DNA of 64,000 nt from Anoplopoma fimbria (Eukaryota; Chordata; Actinopteri; Perciformes; Anoplopomatidae), in contig NC_072472.1 of the NCBI RefSeq assembly GCF_027596085.1, positions 23,347,052 to 23,411,051 of the forward strand, in the 5' to 3' direction. A program made the position numbers and the translations under genes. Positions 45,473 through 59,588 of the stretch are shown here, one piece after another. The notes under the pieces are model-generated. The model was not told the DNA's origin. It worked only from the letters and a program-made list of their open reading frames with translations, and searched no databases. Within the stretch, counting starts at the first letter, position 1, and every line of letters begins with the position of its first letter.

Positions 45473-46047
45473 TTGTATAGTATGTGTATTTATTGTCTGT
45501 GTAGTTGTATAGTATGTGTATTTATTGTCTGTGTAGTTGTATAGTATGTGTATTTATTGTCTGTGTAGTTGTATAGTATGTGTATTTATTGTCTGTGTAG
45601 TTGTATAGTATGTGTATTTATTGTCTGTGTAGTTGTATAGTCCCTAGACATTACATTACATTACATTACATTACATTACATTACAGTCTGTGTAGTTGTA
45701 TGTATTACAGTCATTTAGCAGATGCTTTTATCCAAAGCGACTTACAGGAAGTGTATTCAACATAGGTATTCAAGAGAACTACTAGTCACCAGAAGTCATA
45801 AGTGCATCTCCTTTCTTAAACAAGCATCTTAAAGCATAAACCAGAGCAAAAGTATAGTGCAGAGGCAAATTACTACGAGAACAATAATTGCAACAGACTA
45901 ATACGAATATAATAAGTGCTACAAACTACTACGAATAGGATAAGTGCAGTAAACAAATACGAATTCAGTAAGTGCAACAACTAATACGAATACAATAAGT
46001 GCTACGAGGAAGGCTCAGGGTAGTATGTGTATTTATTGTCTGTGTAG
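45473..46047 (+). repeat. 32-bp minisatellite interrupted by an inserted element
   Basis: Five exact 32-bp units TTGTATAGTATGTGTATTTA+TTGTCTGTGTAG run from 45473 to 45632, then TTGTATAG. The array is broken by the ATTAC-headed element (45648-46019) and resumes at 46021-46047 with TAGTATGTGTATTTATTGTC, completing the split unit with a 3-base TAG overlap. Confidence 0.9.
45648..46019 (+). mobile_element. ATTAC-headed teleost repeat inserted in the minisatellite
   Basis: Third copy of the 11601-11894/12113-12466 family. Its head is an (ATTAC)n run (about 45651-45685). A 16-base piece of the surrounding minisatellite, GTCTGTGTAGTTGTAT (45686-45701), sits within the head before TTTAGCAGATGCTTTTATCC. 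It ends in the 27-28-bp internal repeats and GTGCTACGAGGAAGGCTC. The clean interruption of the tandem array marks it as a mobile insertion. Confidence 0.75.
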
Positions 46048-46048
46048 T

Positions 46049-46133
46049 TGAGCTGCTGCAACACTTGAATTTCCCCATGGGGATCAATAAAGGAATATAA
46101 TAATAATAATATAATAATAATAATAATACGTTA
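46049..46133 (+). repeat. LINE 3'-tail-like sequence and (ATA)n run
   Basis: CACTTGAATTTCCCCATGGGGATCAATAAAGG resembles the 3' end of L2/CR1-type fish LINEs and runs into an (ATA)n tail with about eleven units. No reverse-transcriptase frame precedes it, since the minisatellite and its insertion lie directly upstream. Confidence 0.5.
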
Positions 46134-47478
46134 AGGCGAAGGTTGACTTTGTATGTCAACCCGACGAAGTGAAAAGTTCCGATGAAACCAACCCCGTTAT
46201 TGCTATCTAACCTCTGAAACCACGTAGTGTCCACCGATACAACAATAGATATATCTGCTCACTAGCACAAATCGCTCGAATTTCTTGGTTTTGTTGCATT
46301 GGAAGCTCGTATACGTGTAGACATAATCAGTTAAATAACTCTGTACTGACGGGTTTCATTTGATCTCAAACAGAAAGCAACCAGAGCTCTCAATATGACT
46401 CAAGACTGTGATGACCTGCAGCAGCCATAACATTAGTATTTGTGCCATGTCACAAGACAGGGTGTTCTGTTTTTCAAACTTAGATGTGTTCACAAATGTC
46501 TTTGTTTAAATCAATAGGTCTGTGTTTTACTTTTGCTTTTCATTTTGTGGCAAAGCTTTGTCCTCCTAGCTGTAACGGTGAAATTAATTTCCACCAAATA
46601 ATGTCAGTAGCCTTGAATACCCTGTTTTTATGTGGTTGGAAAAGTAGGACGAGTTGAATTTTCAAGAGAAACATCAGACTTACTAGAGAACCTAGTTTCT
46701 TAAAAGCATGCTAGATACAATAAAGTATACAGTGGTACATATTCTGGTTAGTGTTTGCACAAATGATATGGATACCACTATATGGTCTCCATTTATCTGA
46801 TATTGCAACACTGACACCAATATTACTAATGGTTTTGTGGGGGAAGTTAAACCGGAGCAGATTTTCATCTTCATCTAATCTTTAGTTCCTTTCTGCTTTT
46901 TGTCAGTTTATGGGTGTTTCCAACAGGTAATTTGTTAACTTCTGTCAGTCTTGGGCTGTAGTTCACATACTGTAAAGCCAGACTGCAGTCATTTCTCCTT
47001 TCACTACTCTGAATCTTTTGAAGTTAGTCCATCTTTTCTGTATATGTCATCTTGAGTAAACAAAAATCATCATTCTTTCCGATTGTAAATGTGAGGCCAG
47101 TCTTGAAGTTCAACTCCTAAAGAGATAGCTGTTATTTTAAGATGTGACTGCTTGTGTTTGGATTGTTGTTTTGTGTGTGGGTATGACATTATTAGCATGT
47201 TGTAGCACAGTGTATAGAGAGCGCTTTTGTGGTAAAGTATCAAAAACTTCACTGACTAAAAACATTTTAAAGAAGGACATTCCCTCTTTTACTGTGTTCC
47301 ATACCAAAAAAGAGTGTGCAATCCAAAAAATATTCCCCCCACTAACACTACCAAAAATGCATTTTTAATAAGTTTATTTGAAAATGTGACCTAATTGGCA
47401 ACAAAAGAAAGAGCTTGGTGGTTGTGCAAGCTCTTGGTATTTAGCCATGTGCTCTCTTTCGCTTTCCCCTGAAGCACA

Positions 47479-50400
47479 ATGGATGAAGAGGAGCAGTTTG
47501 TGAACATCGATCTGAACGATGACAATATCTGCAGTGTCTGCAAACTAGAGACGGAGACGGGGACCATGTCTTTCTGCCATGTCTGCTTTGAACTCAGCAT
47601 TGAAGGTAAGACTACTGCTCGTTTCCTAACAGGAATGAAGAGCAAACAAAGTGATATAAAGGCCCGTCTTCACATACAGATAATATATTTGTGCTAGCTA
47701 ATGTTTCAAAGCAACATGCAGGTTAGAGTATGCAGTGTAGCTCCTTAAGGATTTTTTGTTACCACAGCGTGACCTCCCCAACTCTTGAAAAGCCCACACA
47801 CAAACACACACACACACACACTCTCACTCAATGTGTGTCTGATGGGATTCAGCTTTAATATTCATCTTCATTTCCTAGTTTCACTGGCTGATTCATATAG
47901 AGACAGTCTTATGTGGATAGATCAGCACTGGTCTTAGCTGCCAAGAGTCTCCAGCGTTTGGATCGCACAACAAATCACTTTTGCAGAAAACATCCAAATT
48001 CTTTTTGATCTTTGCTCCCATCACAGCGAATATGCTCTTGCGCCAAGAGCTGTAATATAGCCTTGGAACCTTTCAGATTTGTTGATGTGTCGTATGATGA
48101 TCCTCCACAAATGCTTCTTTTATCCTCTCCAGGAACAACATATAAGATATGTGCGGGGTAATGGGCCTGCAGGACCAAAGCCCTCTCTAAAGCAGACCGC
48201 TGTGATTCCCCCGTTTGATGTGCCACTCAAACTCAAGAGCATGCGTTTGAAGTTTTTTCATCTCTTAATTAATGAGTGGCCTATTTGAAGAAGAATGACA
48301 AATCAGAGGGGATTAGATATGCCTCTCTTTCGGGCACCCGTCTCATAGATCCACAAAGGCTCTTTTCTGCAAGCAGTGTGTGCGTGTTTATGTCATATGC
48401 ACAGTTTGGTGATTGTGTACCACTTGTACAACGGTGCAATTTAGCTGACTAGGAGCTCCCAGAATGGTATATCATTCTGTTGACAGCGGGAGAAAATGCA
48501 TATGCATAAAAGATTTAAAGGTCTCGTCTGTTATGGTATAAGGGAACAGAGCGTGGGGGTGTTGATTAATCGCTTTGCTCTTTGTGTGCTGTAAAAGAGT
48601 CACAGCCTCATACAAGCATTGTTAGAACAATATTTACTGTAAATTGTGTTTGTAAATAGTTTCAAGCTCATTAATCCTCATTCAGTATAATTTAGGACAC
48701 AGCCTGGGTTTTCTGGCATATACAGTACATACAGCAATGTCAAAAGCCTAAATGTAAGATCTGTGTAATATGTAGGCTTCCCGAACTGCATGCGGCTACT
48801 TTAGGCACGGCTGATTGGACACTGAGGCCAAGCCGTGTGCCCGCCAACTGCTCATGTAGACCTAATAGCCTCAGCGCTCATTCATCTTATGCCGTCCTTC
48901 GTTAAAGGAGAAGAGAACAAAAGTCTGCACGCGCAGACAGAGTGTACAAAAAATGTGAAGGGGAGAGAATGTTCTTCATCTCTTGTTGCACACATACACA
49001 CCCTCCCAGTGCCTCCCTGTCCTAAACCATATCATGCTATCTCAAGGGTGAATTACTGCTGCTGAATATTCATTGCCATCTTGATATATGCTGGTTTTGA
49101 ATATTTAGTCCAAGCAATAGAAGCAGAATTGCTTCTTGTTTTTGTTTTTTTAAGAATGTATATTGTATAACAGTATATTGCGATGTACAAATCACGGTTC
49201 TGTCATACATATTGGCCCCCTGTATTTACTACTCTCCACATGGACTGAGTTTGGACAAAATGATCAAATTGGACAAGTTTTGTTGTTTAGGAAAATGTTA
49301 TTTTGCTAAAGAAAATCTATCTACAGTGCCCTAACTCTTCATTGATTTTGTACGAAAGTTAGTGTCTTCTAAACTAGAGGACCCATACCAGTCAGAACTG
49401 TAGCGTTCTGAAAATACTAATAGGTCTGTTGTAATGTTGCTTATAAAGAGAAACAAAGGGAAAGCAATGAACTGGATTTCTTGAAGTGATCCGGATATAT
49501 TTGTTTTCATTCATCATAAGGAAAAGCCACCCAGCATATTTGATGCGTTGTTGTTTTAATAAATCACACATATTCTGAATGTTCATGTGTGACATTAGTC
49601 CAGTGAGTGAGCATCGTTCCATAATGCTGGGGGACTCATAAGATACAGATTACCAGGAATGGTAAAAATCAGAGCAGTAGCAGAAATAAACTGCTTTTTA
49701 ATTCATTGGATGACATCATCAGGGTTATTTCTCAAACTTTGTTTCCTCCAGGGTCACAAAAGACACTATGACAGGTTGTTTAGTACTCCTCATGATGTAT
49801 TAAATCAGTGGAACATCCATTTTAATGTCTAAGATATTCTTTTAACCCTTGTCACAGCACAGAGCAGGCCCATTATGAGGTTAACTGCTTACACTTAAGA
49901 ATTCATTCCCACCCACAACCGCCCTGAGATCTGCTTGGAGCCTTGCATGACATGGGGATGTTCAGACTTGTCTGTTTAAATGTCAGCCGCTGACACACAC
50001 ATAATTCACAGTTGAAGTTCGGCAGCACTGTACATGAACTTGAACACAAAACAAGATCCACCAATGATAAAGCAATTTTTTTCATCTCTGGATTCCAATT
50101 GATGAATGAGCTCGGAGGAAGACGTGCCACTTTATGTTGACAGTGTTTATCAGCAAGGCTTCAGCCCACAGTACCACCAGGTGCAGAAGTATGTGAAGGC
50201 TGTTTGTAGCAAAAATAAGCGTCAAGCACAGTTCGACCAAGGATGATTGTTCAGGAAGTGCAGCCTTTGTTGTAGCTCCAAGTGGTTGTTTCCTGAGGAA
50301 ACTGCTTTGGCCTGTGTGTGCGGAATCCATCAAAAAATACACAGTAGAAATTGCGTCTATTTATGTACTGCTCAGCCTTGGCCTAACTGGGCTTTTCTTA

Positions 50401-53400
50401 CTTTCAGACCTTTCTTTTGTTTTCGCTTACTGCACCATCTGAGCTTTGTGCTACACATGGCTACACAGCCTTGAGCATCAACACTGTGCAGCACAGAACA
50501 AGAGCGCTGCTGCAGTTGGTGTCCACATCAGGAGCCAGTTGAACCAGTCTGCAGTTGTTTGTAATCTTCTGTAGAAGTGATGTTGCTGTTTCAAGCTAAA
50601 GGCATTTGTGTATGTGGGAGGACTTTCTCGTAATCAAGGCTTCTTTATGACCACTCAAACACCAGCCTCCATAATGCCTGTGAAAGATTAAAATATAGTG
50701 GCTCTGTAGCCAAGAAAGCCAAACCTCCCTCCTGCCAAGGCTCGCAGGTACAGCAGTAGTTTGACAAACAAAACAAAACGATAGCCGGCACATTTTGGTT
50801 TTCAGCTTTCTCTCTTCTAAGTATTCAAACCACTCCAAATGGCAAAATTTGGTAACAATAACAATTCATCAGACTTTGCTGTTTGGATCTGATTGCTCAT
50901 TGCAGCATAATTCAAACCAGACAGGGCTTTTTTGAGCTGGCCTTATTGGCTGTGACAAGCTGTGCCATGTAAACACCTGAGAGATCCGACACTAGTGAAC
51001 GCGTATTGAGCCCTCCAGCCTCCCTCACACACGCTCTTCTGGTCCTCTCTGGCTTCTTGTCAGACAAGATGTCTCCTGAGCTGCCAGGTTCAGCTAAAGC
51101 CCAGCATGTTTGTTCCTTTATCTGCTTACATAATGCAGACAGAATTCTCGCTGAGTCCTGGCAGTGCGATTTCCAGCTGTGTACAGAGTGAGGGAAAACA
51201 TCAAATTCTGACAGGGGGAGGCTGGAATGATTGCAGTCCGCGCTGATTCTGGTTGCTGCTCGCTCTACAGGGGCTATTGTAGCTCCTCTAAAGAGCTCAT
51301 TCATTGTGGGTGAACTCTTCACCTTGGGATGTAGAGAGGTCTAATTATGTTGCTGCCTGTGCTAGCTGTACGTTTGAACTCAGTCGGGATCCAGATATTT
51401 GCTTTGAGCCCTCTGAGTTAGCACTATAAGGCTCTATTTAGAATGGTTTGAATAAATTGCCCCTTTTCTTTTACAAATTGATTCTCTTCATTAGCCCTGC
51501 AACTCTTAAATAATTGCCTCTTTCACCACAGGTTGTGCATCTCTAAACTAACTGGCATAGTTTAAAGCACAGAATGTGACACCAATTTGAGCAACCACCT
51601 CTATAAAGACAGTTATCCTCTGCCACCGTAGAATGATGCACATTGTGGATGTGAATGTCAGACAGCAGCCATAGCAAATACAACCATGTATCTCTGTTAC
51701 ACTATCAATTGTGGTAGAAACAAGCAGTTGACATATGTAGTTTGCAGTAAACTGTGAACTCTGATACTGGGTATTTGTAGATTTGTTTTGCTAATTTTTA
51801 TATTGTGAGAGCTTTTGCATAATTTTAAAAGCATTTAACTCGTATACAAGGTGTCATGCATTGTTTGATATCTTTCTGTTTACTCGCAACAATGTCTTCA
51901 CTAATCAGATTTGAGATTTGACTTTAAAAACATGCAGTTTACATCGCTCTACCCAGAAAGAACAAATGATTGTCACTGACTGTACCGTAAACAGTTATAC
52001 ACAGCATCTGAAGGTAGCTGCCAGTATGGCTCTCCTGCAACACAAGGTCATAATATGCTGTACAGCACTGAAAATTATATTTTGGCTGAATAAATATTTT
52101 TTGTTCCCAATAGTTATTCATAAGTAGCTGGGATGTTTTACTAAGTATTATTATGTTATAACAGGATTAGCCTGATTTATTATAATCACATTTTTAGATC
52201 AGTCAGATGTCGTTATGCTATGCTTAGTCTGTTCTTTTATAATGCTTAATTTTTGTTCTCATTTTTACTAATATGGGAATATCCTTTTCTACTAATTTGG
52301 TAAATCAAAAGAGATAGATAGCTCTGTAACTACCGTATTTATATGACATATTTTATCGACACACAAGCATTTTTATACAGTGTGTGCCATGTTTAAGGAT
52401 TCTTTATTCAGCTGCTCATTCAAATAATGATTATTTAAAACAGCTTTGATATTTTATTGGACTATCAACGTCTAAGATGTGAGTTTGAAAAAAAAAATAC
52501 AAAATTAGGCATCGGGAGATTATTGTGGGTGTTTGCTGTGTGTCTTCCTCCATCCAAATTACCTTCACCCAAATCTGACTTTTGTCATCTGTTTCTTTTA
52601 TATTTTCTTTGCAAATTGTGCAAGTCGTATACGAGCAAACCAAGTTGTTGATTGATGGATGTCTATTCCTGGTTTGGTTACTGTCTCATGCAACTTTGTG
52701 TTTAGTTGTAATACTAGTCAGTCATTCATTGAACTCTGTGCTGCTAATGGCAGCTAGTCTGCACTGTTGTGGAAGGTGTGTTGGGGTAAACAGGTGGTTT
52801 AAGTTCAGTGTTTGTCATATGACCTCTATGTTGGCGCGTGCAGCTGCTGACCACTCATTCCTCTAAACTGTGCCGTGGAGCTGTGTCCGACACCTTATCA
52901 ACGATGACCTCTGCCCCCCGTGTCGCAACACCAGCTCTGCACCGTTTGTTCATCTCCTCTTCAGTGTGTCAAGGCTCGAGTGTCCTTGCTCAACACATAC
53001 GCATACTGAGCAAAAAAACAGAAGGTTGCTCCAGGCAGGACAAAATGTGTCCCTCAGTTCATTGCACTTCAACTTTAAATCCAATTTAAAATGGAGCAGC
53101 GTCTGTATTATGCACTGTAAGCATACATGAAGGCTATGAATGCATTACAGGCATTGGAGCTTTAAGCAGAGATCTCTTTCCATGACGGCAACCACAAGAC
53201 CAAGTATGCAGAGTGAAGGTCCGACTTAAATTTGGGCAGAAGTGCAGCCACTAAATACAAAGCAGGGCTAGATCAACATAGAAATGTCATCCCTCTTCAG
53301 CCTGAGGATTATTATGCCATCGTGTTGGGAGCGTTCCCTTGGTTACGTTACTGTTGAGAATCCTCCAATGTAACAAGCATCACTCTTCCTGGTACCATTC

Positions 53401-56400
53401 CACCAGTTTCTCAACTTTCCCATACCCACTTCATATGACTAAAATAAAACAAACAAAAAATTGTTTTGGTTTCTATTCTTAGGCACTTAGGGTTGGCCCT
53501 TATTCGTCGATTTAGTTGACTTTGATTGTCTTGGTCTTAGCTTTCTTACTAAGATTTAATTGTCCGTTTTTTTATTCTTGTTTCATATTGAATTACTTAT
53601 TTCCAAGAAATGTATTAACACACATCTGTGGTAAACACAATATTTTATAGGTTGTGCTTCTGTGTGATTTCTTTTTGGAGAAACTCAGTTTTACAGATCT
53701 GTCGATCAAATCAACTAATCGATAAGTTGATAAAACAGTCAAATTGAGCGTAAGTTGATGAACAATTTCTTTGTCCCGAACGGTCTTACAGTACCAGTCA
53801 AAAGTTTGGACACACCTTCTCATTCAATGGTTTTTCTTTATTTTTTTTTATTTTTTTTTCTACATTGTAGATTAATATTGAAGACATCCAAACTATGAAG
53901 GAACACATATGGAATTATGTGGTAAACAAACAAATGCTCAACAAACCAGAATATGTTTTATATTTTAGATTCTTCAAAGTAGTTGAATGAGAAGGTGTGT
54001 CCAAACTTTTGACTGGTACTGTATGTGAATTATAACCCTTCACTTCATTTGTAAATAAAACAGTCCAAGAAAATTCCCTTTAAATCTCTGACTTTTGAAA
54101 GCATAGTTTTAACATTGTTTTCTCTTCAGATCAAGAGAATTACTTCTTCCTTTTAAACAACAAGTACCAATTGATTTCTGATTTGATTAAGGCTCCTCTG
54201 ACTCTAGTGGGGATATTATTTACATTTCCTCTGTGGAACAACCATTAAGAACTGAAAATCATAACTAACAACAGCAGATGCTTATATTTTACATCAGACC
54301 CAAGTATGTGTCTCTGCTTTGTCTCTGTTAGTCGTTTCACTGAATGAGCGACTAACCTTGACTCATTCCTTACAAAAGAGCAGGAAAAAACAAGCCCTTG
54401 GCTGTGCTTAATGTCTCTAACTGTCACAGCCGAACAATGTTGATTCACCTCCAGTGAATAGTCCGTGTGTGTTTGTGTGCGTGTGTGTGTGTGTGTGTGT
54501 GCGCGCTTGTGCTTATGTGTGCAGCCATGAAAGACAGTAGTGCTAAGCTGCTTAGCTGGAGTGAGGTCTTTGGCTGGTGGTGCACTGGCCTGGTTGTGGG
54601 CCAATGATTTTCCTGCTAGGGAAGTGGTAGTCAGTGGGTTTTTGTAGTAGTCCAAAGACTGAGACTGATCGGATTATCACATGGCTGTTTGATTGGCAGA
54701 AAGCTCCTGCAGCTATTAGCAAAGAATCTGGAGATGATCGTTGACATTCCCACACAGGACTCTCATACCTGATACTGTATACTGCAGCTTATATAAGACT
54801 TATCTGGAGTAAAGGTCCGTCTATCTAGGCACTCAGGTCAGAATACAGTTATGCAGAAGCTAGGAATAGACCTCTGCGCTCACAGTTGTGTAATGGTCTC
54901 AAACCTTCCTATGTCCTGAGGCATATAATGTATACTGACTGTCCCCCATTAGGTGTGGACTGTTTGTTTTGATCCTGCAGGCATAAAAAAAAGCTTTTAG
55001 AAGAGACGCAAGGAAAGGACACAGGACAGAGATTATACAAGACAATAGTCCTTATGACTATACATTGGTGCTTGAAACAGATTTGTTTTCATTCTTTCTG
55101 TCAGCAATACACTTAAGTCAACATATTATTATTTCTGGTCTTCACACAACTTTAGCAAGCTAATGTGATGCTTTGTAGGAAGTTCTGCCTGTAGCCACTG
55201 CTGTTCGCTTAAAAAACAGATGATGTAAGTTGCAGTTCTGTTCTGATCCATTTTCTTACCAATAGTACCTAGACAAGTTTCATTTCCTATTACTGGTTTT
55301 GCATACATGTAAAATGTTTTTCAGTTGGCACACACATTAAATTATTAGTCAAATAATCTTTGAGAATGCAAAAAAGAAATTAATTTAGTATTTTGGTATT
55401 TACTATATTGTGTTGGACCTGTCAGCTACAGGTTGTCAATTACTGACCCTATTGGATATGGCTCTCACAACCCTGTTTTAAAGGAAACCGAAACCCAACA
55501 TTTGTGTGTGTATTCGTAACTTGAACAAAGGCCCTGCAGACCACACTAAACACAAGTGCTATGTATGTGCCTATTTTACTCTGGTCATGAGGTGTTGGTA
55601 ATGTCTTGTGGTTTCCTGTGCTCATCTGTCTAAAGCGCCAAGAGAGGCATATGAGGTAAACATACCCAAGTGAGCTGTTAAATCTTAAAGGACAACAGGA
55701 ACTAATCTCCACACCTCAGGCCCCAACGCGTACTTCTGTCTGCTGAGAAATGCAGGCTGTGAGAAGAAGGCCGTCACACAAACACCTGTGGAACACACAC
55801 TTGCTTGAGCCTCATCTGCTATCTCTTGCACACACACAATTTTCACTCTCGTTCTCTTTCACCTTCAGCTTCTCTTTGTTTATCAAGCCCTGGCCCATTT
55901 TACCCAGAGGTTATTTTAATTTTGGTCCACTTGCTGGCTAATTTCCTCTGTGTGTGCTAAAGTAGTTACAGTGTGGCCTGTTTTGACTGGATACAGGAAG
56001 CATTACTTCTTTCCCTTTTAGAGGTACTTACAAGGAATGCAGTTTTAAGTGTGCATGCGCAGTTTGGCAAAGGAAGTTTGGCGGAGTGTAGTAGCTTGTC
56101 AAGCTATGCAAAGGCATTAACCACCACAGATCACAAATGCAACCCAAACAAGTGTACTTTATCTACGCCAGCCATTTACTTAAGTTACTGCGAGAAACTG
56201 CAGGTGCATTCGGCTGAAAGTCACCAGTTAACAGGGTCACTTGTTAAACTAAAACACCACCGCTGGAATATGGATTCTGACAACCAAATATACAACAAAA
56301 AGAGATTAAAAATAAAATAAAACACTGCTTCATGTGGACAGACACCACCTTTCGCACCTCCCCCCCTTCTGTTGCCCAAATATGCTTCATTTGTTTGCAA

Positions 56401-59400
56401 TGAGACTGGGTCAGTGTATTATCCCTGCTATCTCAACGCTCTGCTGGCTAATCCACCAAACATTAAGCAGCTTTCACAGAGATCGCGACGGGTCAATCTG
56501 CCAGTTTTAGCTCACTTTCATACTGGTTTACTTTTATTTGTTGGGCGTGTAATGCATTTCTCAATAACTGTTGAGATCATTGCTTTATTTCCAATATTTC
56601 CAATGCAGTTCACTTTTTTTGTAACACTCATAACTTTGACAGTTTTGTTTGTGTGGCTGTGAACTATAAACGCATTGTGCCTATTGACTCTGTGCTCTAT
56701 GTCTTTGTGAATGCAGGTGTTTCCTCTGCCACCTTGTTGCACTCAAAGTCCCTGCGCGGCCACAGAGACTGCTTTGAGAAATGTCACCTCATCGCCAACC
56801 AAAAGCTGTCACGTTCCAAGGTCTCCCGAAGTGCCTACGAGGGCATGAAGCTGGCTTTCAGCCAGAAACTGAACCGCATCATCCAGTACGCCCAGAACAA
56901 AGACTCTGTCTCCTCAAACGGCCCCAGCAGACGAGGGGCCAAGCTCCTTTGTTACAGCCAGCAGAGTGACTGCAAGCTGCTGCCCCAGTCGGACGCCCAG
57001 GTGCCCCGCTACACGCCGTGCTGGGACGCGGGCAAAGCAGTGGGGCTGCCTGAATACACCATGCGGATGTTGGAGTGCCGCACAGTGGAGGAGCTGGGAC
57101 TGCTGCAGGAGTCACAATCTGACGTGTGGTCCAGTGACGGCAGGAAAGGCCTGCACAGCCGGAACCAGTTGTCGGGAGGAGGACAAACACTGCACAGACA
57201 ACAGGGCAGCAGCAGAGATGAACGTGAGCACGTTTAAGATTTTACTTTGGGTTTTATTATTGTGTAATTGAGTCATGGAAAGTTTGATTTTGTTTTGTCT
57301 TAAAAAGAAAGAATAGTGTTGACAATATGTCAGCAGAAATGGGTCGCCGCGCTCTCTGCCTCTCTTCTCTCCGTCTTAACTTTCAGTGCAACCTCTGCTT
57401 TCGGACTTATCAGTTCAAAGGCAGCATACAAAACAGAAACACAGGAACAGAGAATACTTTCTTACTCTGTCCGTCCCTCATCTTCCTCTTTGCTGTGATC
57501 CCTCCAGAGAAAAAGTTAATTCTCCTATAACCTCGAGAAAGAGTATGTCCTTGGCTTTCTCCTATCTTTTTACTACTAAAGCAGCTTATGACTACAGACT
57601 GCAGAGCCTTGTACAGCTAAAGGTCCCTTATTAACATTCTGGGCTTTAAAATGAAAGATGACAGGCTTTTCACAGGTACACGGTTTGCGTTAATATGTGT
57701 CTCTATCTCTACATTAGCTCCTTGACACTTTCTTGGCAATCTGGCAATTGGACTGGAAACTAATCAAACACTTCCTGTGTTCTGGTGAATATTTATGCAC
57801 CAATTAATGCTGGAAAATGTTATTATTTATGTAAAGAAAAACACCAAATTCAGGCGGCAGACAATAAAAAATATTATGGAATATAATGCCATTAAACAGA
57901 CTCTTGTGCGTTCTGTATTACTTTCAAGTATTTATTCTCCTGTAGATCAATTTGTCTTGTTTAATGTCATCTCTGCTGAGTCAGCATACATTAATAATTA
58001 GTCTATAAACCCCTTGACTTTGGTAGCCCATGTGTGCTTCAGAAAGTTTCTGCACATGTTCAAAACTTTCTGCACATTAAAAACATATCCCACATATCTG
58101 TGTTCTCTGAGATTATGAAAATTAATAAATTGCGTGCTTATAAATGTTAACTTCACCACATCAGAGAAAAGTGCATTTCACAGCTGCTTTTTCAAGCTTT
58201 TCAGTGCCAAGCATCCTGGGTTAGGGAGCAAAGGTGTCTAAAGGCGAGGCTGGTATATTGACTGGGAGGTGTCCCCCTGCTTCCAGCCCCCACCAAAACC
58301 TTCACCTATGTATATTGGCATTTAAAACTAGGGATGACGAGAAGGTTTATAAATGTGTCCACACACTCCTCGAACGTCTCCTCTCACACTTTATAATAAA
58401 AACTGTTTGTTTTTTCTTTTAGTGACTAAAATGAGTGTGGACGAACTCCATCAGCTGAACGGCCAGCTACTGATGCAGATTCAAAGTAGGTGCTGTTTTT
58501 TTTTTTACTGGCAATCTGTTATGTTGTGCAATACAGCAGATTGAACACAACCTTTGACATCAATTTCAACCATTTGAATCATCAATATTTTAAACTGAAC
58601 ATTTTCAATCTGTCATGCTCATCTTTAATTAATCCCCATATTAGAGACTTAGTGCCCAGACTTAATAAAGCAGTGGCTAATATAGACTGTAATGCTTCTC
58701 TATTCAACACATCATCTCCTTCCATGTGACCTGCAGTGCTGAATTGGTCACTGTGTAGTGCTCACTCGTGCACACCCCGACTGTTCACTTTCATCAGTTA
58801 GACCTATTGTTTGCTACACACAGTAACGCTAAAGCTCACTAATCCCAAGCAAATTGATTTTTTTCCCCTCAGTCTGGTCAAGAGGCTGAGATAGCACTGT
58901 TATGATAGAGCATCGTTGTGAGAGGTTTTGGCACACTCGTTTTCAATTAATTATCATTCAATTATTATTAATCGTTAATTATTTTCATCTTCAGTCTTCT
59001 GTTGTGAGTGATTAAACAAGCCAGATTGGCTCTCAGGCCTCTGACACTGGTCAAGAGGGAAATGACATGAGCAGCTAATATAAGATGTCCTCATACATAT
59101 ATTATGAAACACAGAACAGATGGGGAGGTTATTGCTCCTTTGTTATTTAGGAGCAATGACCAAATTGTTATGGTCTAATAGTATTGACAATACTATTCAT
59201 AACACTGACATCCTTGACTAAAGTTGTAAGTTTGATTATTTATTATTACTTTTTTTTGTGGAGGTTTCTTGAGCAGACGTTTCTGTCCGTATTATTATTT
59301 ATTTTGTGTTTTTTTTTTCCTCACTTGTTTGTCTGTGTATAAGTTGATCTTGTGTGTGAATGAAGCCACTGATTTTCTTTTCCCTTCTCTCTCTCTCTCT

Positions 59401-59588
59401 CTCTCTCAACAGAGGTGTTTGAGGAGCTGACCGAGGCCGTGCAGGAAAAAGACTCGCTGGCTTCAGAGCTTCACGTGCGTCACATCGCCATCGAGCAGCT
59501 CTTCAAGAACTGCGCCAAGCTGCCCTGGCTGCACATCAGCAGGGCCGGGGTCAAGGCCGGCAGCAGCAGCACCGGCCCTGTGGAGTGA
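47479..59588 (+). CDS. c21orf91: EURL / C21orf91 homologue
   Basis: Four coding exons: 47479-47605, 56717-57223, 58423-58485 and 59413-59588 (TGA), summing to 873 nt and 290 residues; human EURL is 297. The N-terminus [20 protein letters not shown] is nearly the human sequence. Two CxxC pairs (18/21 and 33/36) followed by His/Cys residues in [11 protein letters not shown] look like a small zinc-binding knuckle. The middle keeps [23 protein letters not shown] and [10 protein letters not shown]. The C-terminus ([20 protein letters not shown]..) is a likely coiled coil. EURL was described in chick retina and lens and affects neural progenitors in mouse; its biochemical role is not settled. The start is the first ATG after the acceptor at 47473-47474. 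Confidence 0.93.
53789..54021. mobile_element. Tc1/mariner-type MITE
   Basis: A 233-bp element flanked by TA on both sides (53787-53788, 54022-54023). Including the TA, the termini 53787-53827 and 53983-54023 are exact 41-bp inverted repeats beginning TACAGTACCAGTCAAAAGTT. The internal sequence is AT-rich and noncoding. The TA target and CAGT end are typical of Tc1-like elements. Perfect repeat identity suggests recent activity. Confidence 0.9.
54464..54506 (+). repeat. (GT)n microsatellite
   Basis: Imperfect GT run with a GC-containing end (GTGCGCGC) in the large C21orf91 intron. On the complementary strand it gives a spurious THTH frame. Confidence 0.9.
59389..59408 (+). repeat. (CT)n run at the last C21orf91 acceptor
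   Basis: About ten CT units lead into CAACAG, the acceptor of the final coding exon at 59413. As in prdm15 (17410-17456), the microsatellite supplies the pyrimidine tract. Confidence 0.85.

Larger units (their letters stand above)
47606..56716 (+). other. c21orf91: large first coding intron of C21orf91
   Basis: A 9.1-kb intron with no supported gene on either strand. It contains a (CA)n run (about 47803-47820), a Tc1-type MITE (53789-54021) and a (GT)n run (about 54464-54506). The rest is mostly unique, moderately AT-rich sequence in which I recognise nothing. Confidence 0.5.

Noticed and set aside
45473..45640. CRISPR-like array
   Set aside because: The 32-bp units are directly adjacent with no unique spacers, and this is a vertebrate nuclear sequence; it is a minisatellite.
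56372..56662. 96-residue open frame before the second C21orf91 exon
   Set aside because: No splice context, ATG context or family similarity; it ends before the true acceptor at 56715-56716.
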